Assembly: GCA_029834535.1 (NCBI GenBank)
Contig: JAQMWT010000654.1
Location: 1 to 54,780, forward strand
Direction of reading: 5' to 3'
Source of the DNA: Chrysophaeum taylorii
Lineage: Eukaryota; Sar; Pelagophyceae; Pelagomonadales; Pelagomonadaceae
Length of the DNA: 54,780 bases
This document shows positions 22,211-32,948 of this stretch, piece by piece. How positions within the stretch are numbered: position 1 is the first letter of the stretch; each line of letters begins with the position of its first letter. The notes beneath the pieces are model-generated. The model was not told the DNA's origin, made no database searches, and worked only from the letters and a program-made list of their open reading frames with translations. Both the position numbers and the translations under genes were made by a program.

Positions 22211-23358
22211 GGCATGGCGACAGCCGCATCCGAGGGGGCGGGGGCAGCGCGAGAACAGCGTTTTGCTGGGCGAGGGGGCCGCCACCCCCCAGCGCCAAAA
22301 TTTGAGCCCGGGGGGGAGTCTGTGACCTCCCAGCACGAAAGTTTCGTGCTAGGGGGGTGTCTGACCACCGCGCACGCACTCTAGAAGAGGCCTCGAATGC
22401 TTGCCGAGCGCCCATGTGGTCTGCAGAGCTATAGAACTACGGACGGCCACGGACTGGGTGCCGGCGACTTGGCCGGGAGGGAGCGCCTCTGCTAGCCTCG
22501 CCCTCTTCGCGGGCATAGGCGTTAAAAGATCGGACAAGAGGAGGCGCGGCTGCAGGAAAATCACAGTGGCTTAGCCATACGCGCGACTCCGAGCCGTAAA
22601 ACTTGTCGGGATATTGGACGCGCCCTGTCCTCAAGACGACGATGATGACGACAACGAACCGCCTCCCGCGAACATGGCGAGGTCAACGAGCCAGACTCCG
22701 TCGACGAGCCCGCCCTCGATGAGGAGGAGGATGAGAGCCCAGCTCCAGAGGAGAACCTCGCGACTACCTCATGGACCTCGGAGACGCCACATTCTACCAT
22801 GAGGCCGCCACATTCCTTGCGACCCATTCAGCGTCGCCAAAGAACTAACTAACTAACTTCAGACCTCTCCGAGCATGGGAGCCAGGCCGGACCGACAGGA
22901 GCCAGTCCGGAATCACGGGCCTGTAGACGAGGGGCGCCGAAAGGTGGGTCGGCGGAGAGTGATCATCAAGCTTGTCGCCATGCGACGAGGAGACCGCGAT
23001 GTGACTGACAACCAACTCGTCGATAACCTTCCGTCTGCGCCACCCGGCCATACCCCGTCCCACTGCGAACGTTCCGGCTGCCAACCGGCCCGCCCGGGAG
23101 GCGAATAGGTGCCAACCTACGCCGGGAGGGCGGGTGCCAAAGAACCCCCTCGAAACCCGATTTCACTGCCAAACTGTAGCCTACATTGTAGAGCCACTAA
23201 CGTGCTGCGGTGCCCGTCGTCCTAGGGGAGGGGGGATCCCTCCGCGCTATTGGGGAGGCCTAGGGCAGGGATACTGACCCCCAGCGCTAAGCTTTCGTGC
23301 TGGGGGGCGTTCTTTTCGTGTTCTCGCGTCCCCCCGCGGATGCGGCTGTCGCCAAGCC
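22211..23358. mobile_element. PIF/Harbinger-like non-autonomous DNA transposon (right arm)
   Basis: This is the mirror copy of 7452-8606, again flanked by TAA (22,208-22,210 and 23,359-23,361) with the same terminal inverted repeats. It is a few bases shorter because of homopolymer and small indel differences. Confidence 0.65.
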
Positions 23359-23361
23359 TAA

Positions 23362-24109
23362 TAACTCTTCGCTGCAGCGCTGACAGTTTAGCTTCGAGAC
23401 TGAACTGTTAGCTGCATCTTAGCACGATGGGAACACAGCACCACTTTTGAGCTCGGCACATATCAAACACGTCTGTGACCTCGGCATCACACTCTGCTCG
23501 AGATGTTGCTTCGGCACGGTCGGTGACGGCTCAATCTTGAGCCTCGAAGCTGCAACGGATCACACGTGGGAATCGTAGAACTACCCTTTTGATCTCGGCA
23601 TCATTGTGCCCCCCAAGACGCCAGTACAATATGGCTGCTGGTCTGTCGCAGGCCTTGTCACCGTCTACGTATCATTTACTAATATGCAGCCGCTCGTCAT
23701 GATACCGAATGCATTGCCGTTATGCACGTGAGGTTAATCGGCGGTTCAATGCCGTGGCATTGATTTGTGCTGTTGATGATATCACATTCCTAACATTCGC
23801 GAGTGGAATTTAAAAAGATGGGGTCGCGCCCGCCCACATGCGCGCATCAAATACCGAAGCATCTTGTGGCTGCTCTACGGAGTCTCGTTGTGGGTTCACG
23901 CAACAAACTCCATTTGTACAATCGTGCGCAGTCGCGATATGCTTCTCGCATAGGTACCCCACATACCTCTATAAGGTCCACTTCGACCCTAGTCCACGAC
24001 CGACACTCGCGGTAACATCAAAGAAACCCATTGCGTTCATCCCGCTACTACGTCTATAACAAGCTTCTCTACAGACACAATATGAACAATGCATTTCTTC
24101 GTCGAGGGT
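23362..24109. other. Transposon to H3 3' flank (right arm)
   Basis: Mirror of 6698-7448. No gene is supported. Confidence 0.5.
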
Positions 24110-24125
24110 GGTGTTAAGAAACACC
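24110..24125 (-). terminator. Histone 3' stem-loop of H3 (right arm)
   Basis: The minus strand reads GGTGTT-TCTT-AACACC then ACC, 51 nt after the H3 stop. Confidence 0.82.
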
Positions 24126-24175
24126 GGTAATGTGGTGGTTGGGTTGTCGTCACTTGGCAGAGGCACTTGGGTAGC

Positions 24176-25136
<961 letters not shown>

Positions 25137-25191
25137 GCGACGACATCGCCACAGCATCAAGAGGCCCCACGGCTTCGACCCCCACCTTACC

Positions 25192-25207
25192 GGTGTTTTC
25201 GAACACC
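25192..25207 (+). terminator. Histone 3' stem-loop of H4 (right arm)
   Basis: GGTGTT-TTCG-AACACC followed by ACC, 55 nt after the stop. Confidence 0.82.
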
Positions 25208-26278
25208 ACCCTCATTGCGAAACACGCGTGTGCTGTGTGGATTTGTGTTGCGTAAGTAGTGCCAGTGCGATACACGCCAAGATTCTGGCTGTCTCCATAA
25301 TAATAGTTAGTTAGTTAGTTAGTTAGTTATCGAAAAATTAACGTCCTTATATGCTTCGGCATGGGCTACGTTCTTTGTTGTGTTGGTGTCTCGTCGATGG
25401 CTGTTATTAGTAGGAGTTTCTTTTTACAAGGCCGAGTTCTCTCTATACCAACTCGGAAGACGCCTGACGAGAAGTGCCCCACCAGTGTGTAACCGAGTCT
25501 CGACGTTGTGCAATGTGCGCACTCCCGCTTGAAAAAGGGGGGTAGGTTAGGTTTAGGGGTTGCAGGACGCCTCGGCGTGCCGGTTTTTAGGCTGCCGCAT
25601 GGCCCGCCGATATGGGAGTGTTTCCTTTAACATGCCGACTTATGTGATAAGGTTGGTGCATTCGATTTCAAACCAACTAAGCCTCTGGGCGACCGCCGCC
25701 TCGAGCCCTAATATCAAGACCCTATTTGCGTAGAAGCGGAAAGAGCATGGAAACCTGTGTGTCGCCGACTTCCGATCACGCAAAACTCCATCGATCGCTT
25801 CTACTTGCACGGCACCAAATCTCCAAAAATGTCATTCATCGCGCTATTCGTCTCCTCCGGGAGCGCGATCTTCGACATCCTGCAGTGGAGGGCGCCTTCA
25901 TCTTAAGTCAACAGCAGAGGGCGCCGAGTTGGAGCCCCTTTTGGCGGTAATTCCACAAACCAACTTACTCAAAACCAACGGCCAAGTACAACTACTCCCA
26001 AACTCTCCATGAGCGCCTGCCCTAAATTTGGATTTTGATTGAGCTCGTACCGAGAGGACCCCCTCTTCTTACGAGTCTCCACCCCTGAACCAAGTTCATT
26101 CGATACCCGTTCAGCGCCCAAGGCACTGTTGTTGCAGGGAAGTCATACGCAGCGTCTGAAAGTCGGCGTTGTGTTTATGGCGCCGGGCTTGGGAGTCAAA
26201 CTGAGAGAGACATCAAGGCGCAGCGTTTACGGAAAACATTATTCATTCTCATTTTATTCATTCGTGGTTGCTAGAACC
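25208..26278. other. H4-H2B intergenic region (right arm)
   Basis: Mirror of 4535-5600, including the coding relic (25,726-25,950, plus strand). No confident gene. Confidence 0.5.
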
Positions 26279-26425
26279 ATGTCCGGCAACTTCAAAAAAG
26301 AGCTCAACGGCACTTTCGTATTGGCGCGCCACGCTCCGCAGGCCCGTGCTAGATCGCGCAAGGTGAAGGGTTTCTTCTTGCGAGCTAAACGGTGCAACCT
26401 AAACAAGCCTCTCCCCTCGTCGTAG
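26279..26425 (+). CDS. Possible 48-aa basic small protein upstream of H2B (right arm)
   Basis: Mirror copy of 4388-4534, starting MSGNFKKELN and ending 86 nt before the H2B ATG. Not a known family. It may only be part of the H2B leader. Confidence 0.22.
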   Translation: MSGNFKKELNGTFVLARHAPQARARSRKVKGFFLRAKRCNLNKPLPSS

Positions 26426-26511
26426 TCCGTCGGCAAGTGCGTTCGTGTTGGTGTGCTACGTGTCTTTCTTTCTGATTGTGTGCTCGCGCGCAGACAAACA
26501 CTACCGAGATC

Positions 26512-26865
26512 ATGGCCAAAACTCCGTCGAAGAAATCCGCCAAGGCACCGAAGAAGGCCGCCGAGGGCAAGAAGAAGAAGGCGCGCGTCGAGACGTACTC
26601 GACCTACATCTACCGTGTGCTCAAGCAAGTCCACCCTGACACGGGCATCTCGAAGAAGGGCATGTCGATCATGAATTCGTTCATCAACGACATCTTTGAG
26701 CGGATTGCCCTCGAGGCATCCAAGCTGTCGAGGTACTCCAAAAAGCAGACGCTCTCGTCGCGCGAGATCCAAACGGCCGTCCGCCTCATGCTCCCGGGCG
26801 AACTCTCGAAGCACGCCGTCTCCGAGGGCACCAAGGCCGTCACCAAGTTCACGTCGTCGACTTGA
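26512..26865 (+). CDS. H2B: Histone H2B (right arm)
   Basis: This is a complete 117-aa H2B identical in protein to the left-arm copy. The ATG at 26,512 gives the standard MAKTPSKK start, although the frame is open from 26,476. It is convergent with H2A and followed by a stem-loop at 26,903-26,918. Confidence 0.97.
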   Translation: MAKTPSKKSAKAPKKAAEGKKKKARVETYSTYIYRVLKQVHPDTGISKKGMSIMNSFINDIFERIALEASKLSRYSKKQTLSSREIQTAVRLMLPGELSKHAVSEGTKAVTKFTSST

Positions 26866-26902
26866 GCAGCGACACCCAGGTCCTCACACACACAACATCA
26901 AC

Positions 26903-26918
26903 GGTGTTTTCCAACACC
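26903..26918 (+). terminator. Histone 3' stem-loop of H2B (right arm)
   Basis: GGTGTT-TTCC-AACACC followed by ACC, 37 nt after the stop. Confidence 0.8.
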
Positions 26919-27417
26919 ACCCTGGTTAGCGAGCGATATTATAAAATACTCTGCTTAGAATGTCGCATGGTGCCGGCGGCGACTAGCTTCAACTGAGAAT
27001 ATTTTTTGTAGGCAACACAGTATGGTTATAGTCTTCGTATGTGTATGACGTGGTTTCTGCGCGGTCGGTCACGTCGACCTATAACAACAACAACAACAAC
27101 AGCCGTCTCCTTCCTCAACATGATTTTTGGTGTGGTAGATTGTACAAAACTATATTATGTAGTCTATGATGGTATCATGGCCGCCTTGGCCCTAGCGTTT
27201 GTGTCAGGTGTCGCATGGCCTACATTGTCGTAGAAACGGAAGCGCCAAAAAAATGTATCAACGCAGAAAGGCGGTGCGAGTGTTCGCTACTATAGCTTAG
27301 AATAAATACTGCGCTAAAAACACAAACCAAGGAAGACAGAAACACGCCTGTTCTACTCCGGTTTCGAGGTGAAACACGGGTGCGTGTCGTGTTGTAAGCG
27401 GCCGGAGATGGGCGTGC
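26919..27417. other. H2B-H2A convergent intergenic region (right arm)
   Basis: Mirror of 3396-3894, with an AAC repeat near 27,084-27,101. No gene and no perfect stem-loop on the H2A side. Confidence 0.5.
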
Positions 27418-27822
27418 CTAGGAGGAGGTGGTCTTCGACTTTGATTTTTTTGGGAGAAGGACGGCGTGAATGTTGGGGAGGACGCCGCCCGAGGCGATCG
27501 TCACGCCACCAAGGAGCTTGTTTAGCTCCTCGTCATTGCGCACGGCGAGCTGAAGATGGCGCGGGATGATGCGCGACTTTTTGTTGTCGCGGGCCGCGTT
27601 GCCGGCGAGCTCGAGGATCTCGGCGCAGAGGTACTCGAGGACGGCGGCGAGGTAGACCGGCGCGCCGGCGCCGATGCGCGTCGCGTACTTGCCTTGCTTG
27701 AGGTAGCGGCCGACACGACCCACAGGAAACTGGAGCCCCGCCTTGGCCGACTTTGTGGTCGACTTTCCCGTGCCCGTGCCGGTCTTGCCCTTTCCGCGTC
27801 CGCCCTTGCCTTTGCCCGACAT
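27418..27822 (-). CDS. H2A: Histone H2A (right arm)
   Basis: This is a complete 134-aa H2A identical in protein to the left-arm copy: Gly/Lys tail, [14 protein letters not shown], the acidic-patch region NDEELNKLL, and an end without an SQ motif. With the spacer copy dead, the two arm genes are the only functional H2A genes in the window. Confidence 0.97.
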   Translation of the reverse strand: MSGKGKGGRGKGKTGTGTGKSTTKSAKAGLQFPVGRVGRYLKQGKYATRIGAGAPVYLAAVLEYLCAEILELAGNAARDNKKSRIIPRHLQLAVRNDEELNKLLGGVTIASGGVLPNIHAVLLPKKSKSKTTSS

Positions 27823-28216
27823 GCTTGATTGTTGTCTGTCTCTGCGCCCTCACGTCCGTTGGATAATGGATGTTACAGGGTGGTGTTATATTGAGGACAA
27901 GGGGTTCGAAGGGAGGGGTACCCCTAGTCACAATAATAATAAGTCTGTCTTCTTTCTTTGTTGTTTCTTGTAGGGGGTGCGTTGCGAAAACATTATTGGG
28001 ACCCCTCTCAGGACAGGACAGGACAGGACAGGAGTTGTCATAGTTGTCGTGATCATCATCAGAAGAAGAAGAAGATAACGGCGGCGGCGGCGGCGGCGGC
28101 GCGTGGTGTGAATAGATGATAAATAAGATCTTGGAGTTGCGCCAAGACGTGCGCATCGCGGCGGATCCAATCCGAAGGAAGAAAGGCAGCAGTACAAGGC
28201 GAAAAAAGACAAGGGG
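27823..28216. other. Gap between H2A and G2-domain gene (right arm)
   Basis: Mirror of 2596-2990: GGACA, GAA and GGC simple repeats and the orphan histone-type motif near 27,880. It contains the H2A promoter and the 3' end of the G2-domain gene; nothing else is seen. Confidence 0.5.
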
Positions 28217-30079
28217 TTAGCAAGCTTCGCAGGGCGGGAGTTTGGTTTCCTCGAGATGATGATGTTGATGATGATAGTCGTCTTGGTCGTCTTGGTCGTC
28301 GTCGGCGACGTGCTTCGCGAGGGCGTCGCGTTCGCGGTAAAGATAAATAGGGGAAAGACAACGGATGGAGCGGAAGAAGTTTTTGACGCGGTCCGAGTAG
28401 GTCCGGGTCGCGCGGAATTGCGACATGACGTGGCAGAGGTAGACATTGTAGGCGATGTTGTAGCCCTTCCAGATGAAGTACAAAAGGAGGGTTCGGAAGT
28501 TGAAAGAGTTCGAGTTCTCGTCGCTCTTGATAAGAATCGCGGCCGAGGCGATGGCGATGCAGACCGCCGCGACCCAAAAGGCGACGAGGCCGCGCAGCCT
28601 CGAGCACTCGAGCTCGTTTTTTCGCGCGCACGCGACAAAGAGGATGATAATGAGGCAAAAATTTGTGAAGCCGATGGTCTGCGCGAGGACGGTAAACGCG
28701 GTCTTGTTCGCGGGGTTTCTGTTGAACTCTTGTATGGTGAAGACGGTGCAAATGACGAGATTGACGTCGAGGACGATGGCGATGATCGAAATCCCGGTGA
28801 TTAAATCCACGAGCGAGCGCTGCCACGTCGACTGGACCGAGATGACGACCTCCTGGACGACGTCTCCTATCTCGCGTCTGACCGCGTGGTTCCAACGCAC
28901 GAAGCAGAGAATCGTCGCGTCGTCGTCGTCGGCCTCGCACTCTTCCATGGCAACCCCGAGGTTGTCGATGCGTTTCGGGAGAAGGACCCCTCGGCAGGTG
29001 CGGAGGCGCTCTTCGAGCGACGCGGCGCGACCGTCGCACGCGCCCGACGGGACGAGCTGATCGCCGATGTTCACTCGACCGCGACATCGCACGGGGACCT
29101 GGCCGAGAAACGCCACCAACGCCCCTTTCTTCGCGAGCGCGGGATCCGTCGGGACGCCCGCCGCGACGGCGGGCTTGGTCGACACGATCAGCACGGGGCC
29201 CGGCCCGTTCGTGTCTAGCGAGAGTTTTTGTTCCGGACTCCGGAGCTGAACCACCGAGCCGCACGGCGGGAGTTTCGTGTCTTCCTCCCACCGGAACCAC
29301 TCGGCGTAGTCGGCGGCGAAGGGCTCGGTCGCGAGCTGGCCGTAGATCTTGCCGTCGACGCGCAGGTTTCCCCTCACGTGAAAATCTTCCCCGCCCGGAG
29401 GGGGGGGCTTGTCGGGCGCGAACAAGCCCGCCGGCTCGAACTCGTCTTCGGCAGTCGCGCGCCACGCGTGCACCACCGACACGTCCACCGCCGTAAACCG
29501 CGCGTCTTCGTCCTGGTGCTTGAGCCGCCGACGCTTGCAGGGGAGCGGCCCTTCGGAAGCTCGCGCGACCAGCGTGTACATTCGGCCTCTGTACCCGTGG
29601 TCGGCGCCCGCCTCGTCTTCCGCCTGTCGCCGGCCCCGCGACATCGGCCGCGACACCACGCCGACGTCACCCGACCACCAGGCCTCGGCGTTCAACACCG
29701 ACTGAAAGGCGACCTTTACCGCGTCGGGCGACGCTCGGATGTTCTTAGGTCTCGCTTCCGACTGCGCCCCGCGTCGACGAACGACGTAGTACATTCCCCT
29801 TGACGGCACGAGCGGCGATGCCTGCGACCGGACCGGCAACCCCACCCGCGGATCGTCCTGGGCGACAGCCCGCAACAGCGCGAACGCCTCGCACATCTTC
29901 AACGGCTTGGACCGCTTCAGACCCGCGAGCGCACCCATCAACGTCTCGTCCTCCTCGGACTCGGGCGCCGACGTGTCCGTGCGCTGCTCGTCCTCGCTCG
30001 TAAACTCCTCCTCCTCGGGAGGAAAGATCGCCACAATCTGCTCGGCGAACCAGGCGTCCTCCTCCATCAGCTCACCCAT
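28217..30079 (-). CDS. Multi-TM protein with Peptidase_G2-like intramolecular chaperone domain
   Basis: This 620-aa protein is the intact copy. Residues 1-50 are acidic (PPEEEEFTSEDE), and a basic cluster KRRRLKH at 182-188 looks like a nuclear localisation signal. Residues about 235-350 (GNLRVDGKIYG, ADYAEWFRWEE, VAFLGQVPVRCRG, IGDQLVPSG) resemble the C-terminal Peptidase_G2 intramolecular-chaperone domain of phage tail or neck appendage proteins. Four hydrophobic segments follow at about 424-450, 461-484, 497-517 and 527-552. The tail is Asp/His-rich. The order (acidic and basic N-terminus, self-processing-type domain, membrane segments) recalls MYRF-like membrane-tethered factors, but no DNA-binding domain is recognised, so this is only an analogy. 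The actual function is unknown. Confidence 0.7.
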   Translation of the reverse strand: MGELMEEDAWFAEQIVAIFPPEEEEFTSEDEQRTDTSAPESEEDETLMGALAGLKRSKPLKMCEAFALLRAVAQDDPRVGLPVRSQASPLVPSRGMYYVVRRRGAQSEARPKNIRASPDAVKVAFQSVLNAEAWWSGDVGVVSRPMSRGRRQAEDEAGADHGYRGRMYTLVARASEGPLPCKRRRLKHQDEDARFTAVDVSVVHAWRATAEDEFEPAGLFAPDKPPPPGGEDFHVRGNLRVDGKIYGQLATEPFAADYAEWFRWEEDTKLPPCGSVVQLRSPEQKLSLDTNGPGPVLIVSTKPAVAAGVPTDPALAKKGALVAFLGQVPVRCRGRVNIGDQLVPSGACDGRAASLEERLRTCRGVLLPKRIDNLGVAMEECEADDDDATILCFVRWNHAVRREIGDVVQEVVISVQSTWQRSLVDLITGISIIAIVLDVNLVICTVFTIQEFNRNPANKTAFTVLAQTIGFTNFCLIIILFVACARKNELECSRLRGLVAFWVAAVCIAIASAAILIKSDENSNSFNFRTLLLYFIWKGYNIAYNVYLCHVMSQFRATRTYSDRVKNFFRSIRCLSPIYLYRERDALAKHVADDDQDDQDDYHHQHHHLEETKLPPCEAC

Positions 30080-31421
30080 CTTCCCACAAAAAAATACCTA
30101 CCCCCTTCTTCGAGGAAGTCGTGGAACTCGCCGCAGGGCCGTTTTTCAACGGCTTTTTACGATTTTCTGACCAATTTTTCTGGTCCTGACACTACCGACG
30201 ACGTGGCGCTAGATTTTGCTTCTGCGCCTAGCGACGACGACGACGACTCGAACAACCGACTCGAAGAGAGAAGACAAGAGAAGGGAAGGCCCAACAGCTC
30301 TCAAACGGGCAGCGAAGATTCGTTGGCGCGGGAGTGCTGGTAAGACGTGCAATAAATCGGAGTGGCTTTATCGAGTACCAGCTACTGCTTGCCGACTGAT
30401 GACTACTCCTCTTCGAACTCGAGAGTAAGTGCCCCGTCTAGCTCAAGGCCTCGACGCAAACTCCCATGCTACTGCTGCTACATTTAGAGGCAGCCAGTCG
30501 AGAAAGAATGACTGGCTGACTGACTGACACTTGACTGACTACAATGCGAACAAAGGACGACCGCACGCACAAGAGGCTACTACCATAATATTATTATCTA
30601 TCTCCCTTTTGGAAGGAACTACTTTTTTATTAATTTGCCCCCTACCGGCCTACCGGCGCACATGCACATGTTATAATCGCCCTTCAAACTATTGTCTCAA
30701 TTTGCCCTGTTCCCTAGTCTCGCCGTCCAAAAAAACTTGTGCGCACTACTATACTTCATCCTCTGACTCTTTGAGGGACTGTATGCACGCGCGCCACAGT
30801 AGTAGTAAAAATAGTGGTTTGCAAAATAATCACGATAAAAGAACAATATGAATACCAAGATGGCATATGTCGCGATGCCGAACTCGACGACGAGTGGGCC
30901 ACTCACTCACTCACTCACTCACTCATTCACTCACTCACTGGCTTAAATGTCACATCTTCTTGGACATTGGACGGCATACTGTCTGCTGTGCGAACATGGT
31001 TTGTTTGTTAACGTCGACTGCTCAGAGAGGGGGCACGGGCGTTGTTTTTTTTTTTTTTGGTGGATTGTGTGGAGACGCGAGGGATGCGAGAGGGTTGTTT
31101 GTTTGTGCTGAAACGTGAAGAATGCTGAAAAGGCGGAGGTATCTCGTTCAGGGGTTCGGTGGATTGTGTAAAGCCTTAAGGGATGCCTGAGAGGCGGGGC
31201 CTAGTCGGGGTCGTCGCCGAGGCGGAAAAAAGGGGTTCCTAAATAAAGATCGGTCGACTGGATGTTGTTGAAAGAAATCTTCGCGAGTTTGGTAGTAGTG
31301 CAACTTCAAACGGAAAGAAATGAAACTTCAAACGGAATGATTAGTTGCCGTTTGAAGTTGCAGTACCGGACCTGAATCTGGACTTCAGCTCCAAGTGCGT
31401 GCACTTCCAGCGATTACCAAC
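30080..31421. other. Outer end of right arm and translocator upstream region
   Basis: Up to 30,814 this mirrors 4-734. Beyond it is unique: an ACTC tetranucleotide repeat (about 30,901-30,939), a T13 run near 31,040 and a cluster of AACTTCAAACGGA motifs at 31,301-31,360. No gene is supported. Confidence 0.5.
31301..31360. promoter_or_regulatory. Repeated motif upstream of translocator gene
   Basis: AACTTCAAACGGA occurs twice in direct orientation (about 31,302 and 31,325) and once inverted (CCGTTTGAAGTT, about 31,348). The inverted copy lies about 60 bp before the translocator ATG. This may be a transcription-factor site cluster or a hairpin; no known factor is assigned. Confidence 0.4.
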
Positions 31422-32543
31422 ATGGCTCGTGTGCTCGGTGCGGCCATGATGATGACGGTAGTGGTATCGTACGGTCTCCCCCCGCCGAACGTTCGATCCC
31501 GTTCTGGCTCGAGCCTCGCGAAGAGTCCGGTTTCGTCATCCCATAAAATCCAGAACAAGCTCCAGCCAAGACGTGGCGTGGCGCGTGCCGTTGCGACAAC
31601 GGGTGGCGACGAGCAGAGCAGCCTCCTCGAGACGTTGAAGACGGGCTCGTTCTTCGCGTTGTGGTACCTGTTCAACATCGGGTACAATATCTACAACAAG
31701 AAGGCGTTGAACGCGATGCCGATCCCGTGGTCGATGGCTACGCTTCAACTTTTTGTTGGCATTCCCTACGTCATGATCCTGTGGTTGGTCGGCCTGCGCA
31801 AGGCCCCCAAAATGTCGCCCGATAACGTCAAGACGTTGTTCCCGATCGCGATGGGTCACCTCGGGACGCACATAGGCGCGGTTATCAGTCTAGGAGCCGG
31901 CGCGGTGAGCTTTACGCACATCGTCAAGGCCTCCGAACCCGTCGTTTCGGCAGTCTTGTCGGCCTTGATTTTGGGGGCCTATTATTCGCCGGTCACCTAC
32001 GCCACCTTGCTTCCGATCGTCGGCGGCGTAGCGCTCGCGTCGCTCAAGGAGCTCTCCTTCACCTGGCTCGGCTTCTTCGCCGCGATGCTCAGCAACGTCT
32101 CCTCGGCCCTCCGCGGCATCCTCGCCAAGTCGGTGATGAAGAAGCCTGTGGGCGAGAACATGACCGAAGCCAACTTGTACGCCGTCTTGACCATCATCGC
32201 CTTCTGCGTGCTGACTCCCGTGTCCCTCTTTATCGAGAGCCCCGCGACGATCAAGGCCGCCTGGGACTCGGCCATCGCCTCGGGACTCACACCATCCTAC
32301 CTTGCCTCCGTTTCCTTGCTTTCGGGCGCCTACTACTACCTTTACAACGAGGTCGCCTTCCTCGCGTTGGGCCGCGTCAACCCGGTCACCCACGCCGTCG
32401 GCAACACCATCAAGCGTGTCGTCATCATCATCGCCTCTGTCATCGCATTCAACACCCCGATCACGCCCCTCGGTATCACCGGCTCCTCGATCGCCATCTT
32501 CGGTACCCTCCTTTACTCCCTTGCCAAGCAGCGCTACGGTTAA
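31422..32543 (+). CDS. TPT: Plastid triose-phosphate/phosphate translocator
   Basis: This 373-aa member of the drug/metabolite transporter superfamily exchanges triose phosphate or related C3 sugars for phosphate across a plastid membrane. Residues 1-18 are hydrophobic (signal-like), followed by a Ser/Arg-rich stretch to about 65; this bipartite leader fits a complex plastid. The transporter starts at KTGSFFALWYLFNIGYNI. Conserved pPT features are present: NKKALN (92-97), VKASEPVVSAVLSAL with the substrate lysine at about 169, and the paired KR at 331-332 in GNTIKRVVII, which bind phosphate in this family. The ATG at 31,422 is used because the ORF extension upstream lacks an ATG. The exact substrate (triose phosphate, PEP or other) cannot be settled by eye. 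Confidence 0.9.
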   Translation: MARVLGAAMMMTVVVSYGLPPPNVRSRSGSSLAKSPVSSSHKIQNKLQPRRGVARAVATTGGDEQSSLLETLKTGSFFALWYLFNIGYNIYNKKALNAMPIPWSMATLQLFVGIPYVMILWLVGLRKAPKMSPDNVKTLFPIAMGHLGTHIGAVISLGAGAVSFTHIVKASEPVVSAVLSALILGAYYSPVTYATLLPIVGGVALASLKELSFTWLGFFAAMLSNVSSALRGILAKSVMKKPVGENMTEANLYAVLTIIAFCVLTPVSLFIESPATIKAAWDSAIASGLTPSYLASVSLLSGAYYYLYNEVAFLALGRVNPVTHAVGNTIKRVVIIIASVIAFNTPITPLGITGSSIAIFGTLLYSLAKQRYG

Positions 32544-32948
32544 AAAAGAATCCGACCAGTGCCGACTCTTACCAACGCAACAAGATCCACGACGACGACG
32601 ACGACGACGACGACAACATTTGCGCCAACAATCAATCACTCGCTCACTCACTCCCTCCCTCCCTTCTCCTCCGTCACGCGAGCGACCTTACATACCGCTC
32701 GCCCCGCCGCGTCAATATCATCGTTTATTTCGACATTATTATCGAAAGGGCCACGGGGAAAAAACCGATCCCCAGTTGTCCGTCCGCCTGATTGCTGGAT
32801 GGGGGGGGGCTGGTGTATCCTCTTCTTCTTCTTCTTCTTCTCCTCCAGCGGCCAGGATCCTAATCCTTGCCTGTCCCCGCTGCGGTGGTGTGTTGAGAGA
32901 GCACGCAGACTCCTACTTGAAGATCGCAAGGACGAAGAAGATAGATTC
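32544..32948. other. Convergent gap between translocator and ankyrin gene
   Basis: This holds a CGA repeat (about 32,589-32,614), CTCACT and CCCT repeats near 32,640-32,665, a G9 run near 32,802 and a CTT repeat at about 32,821-32,840. No gene is supported. Confidence 0.55.
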
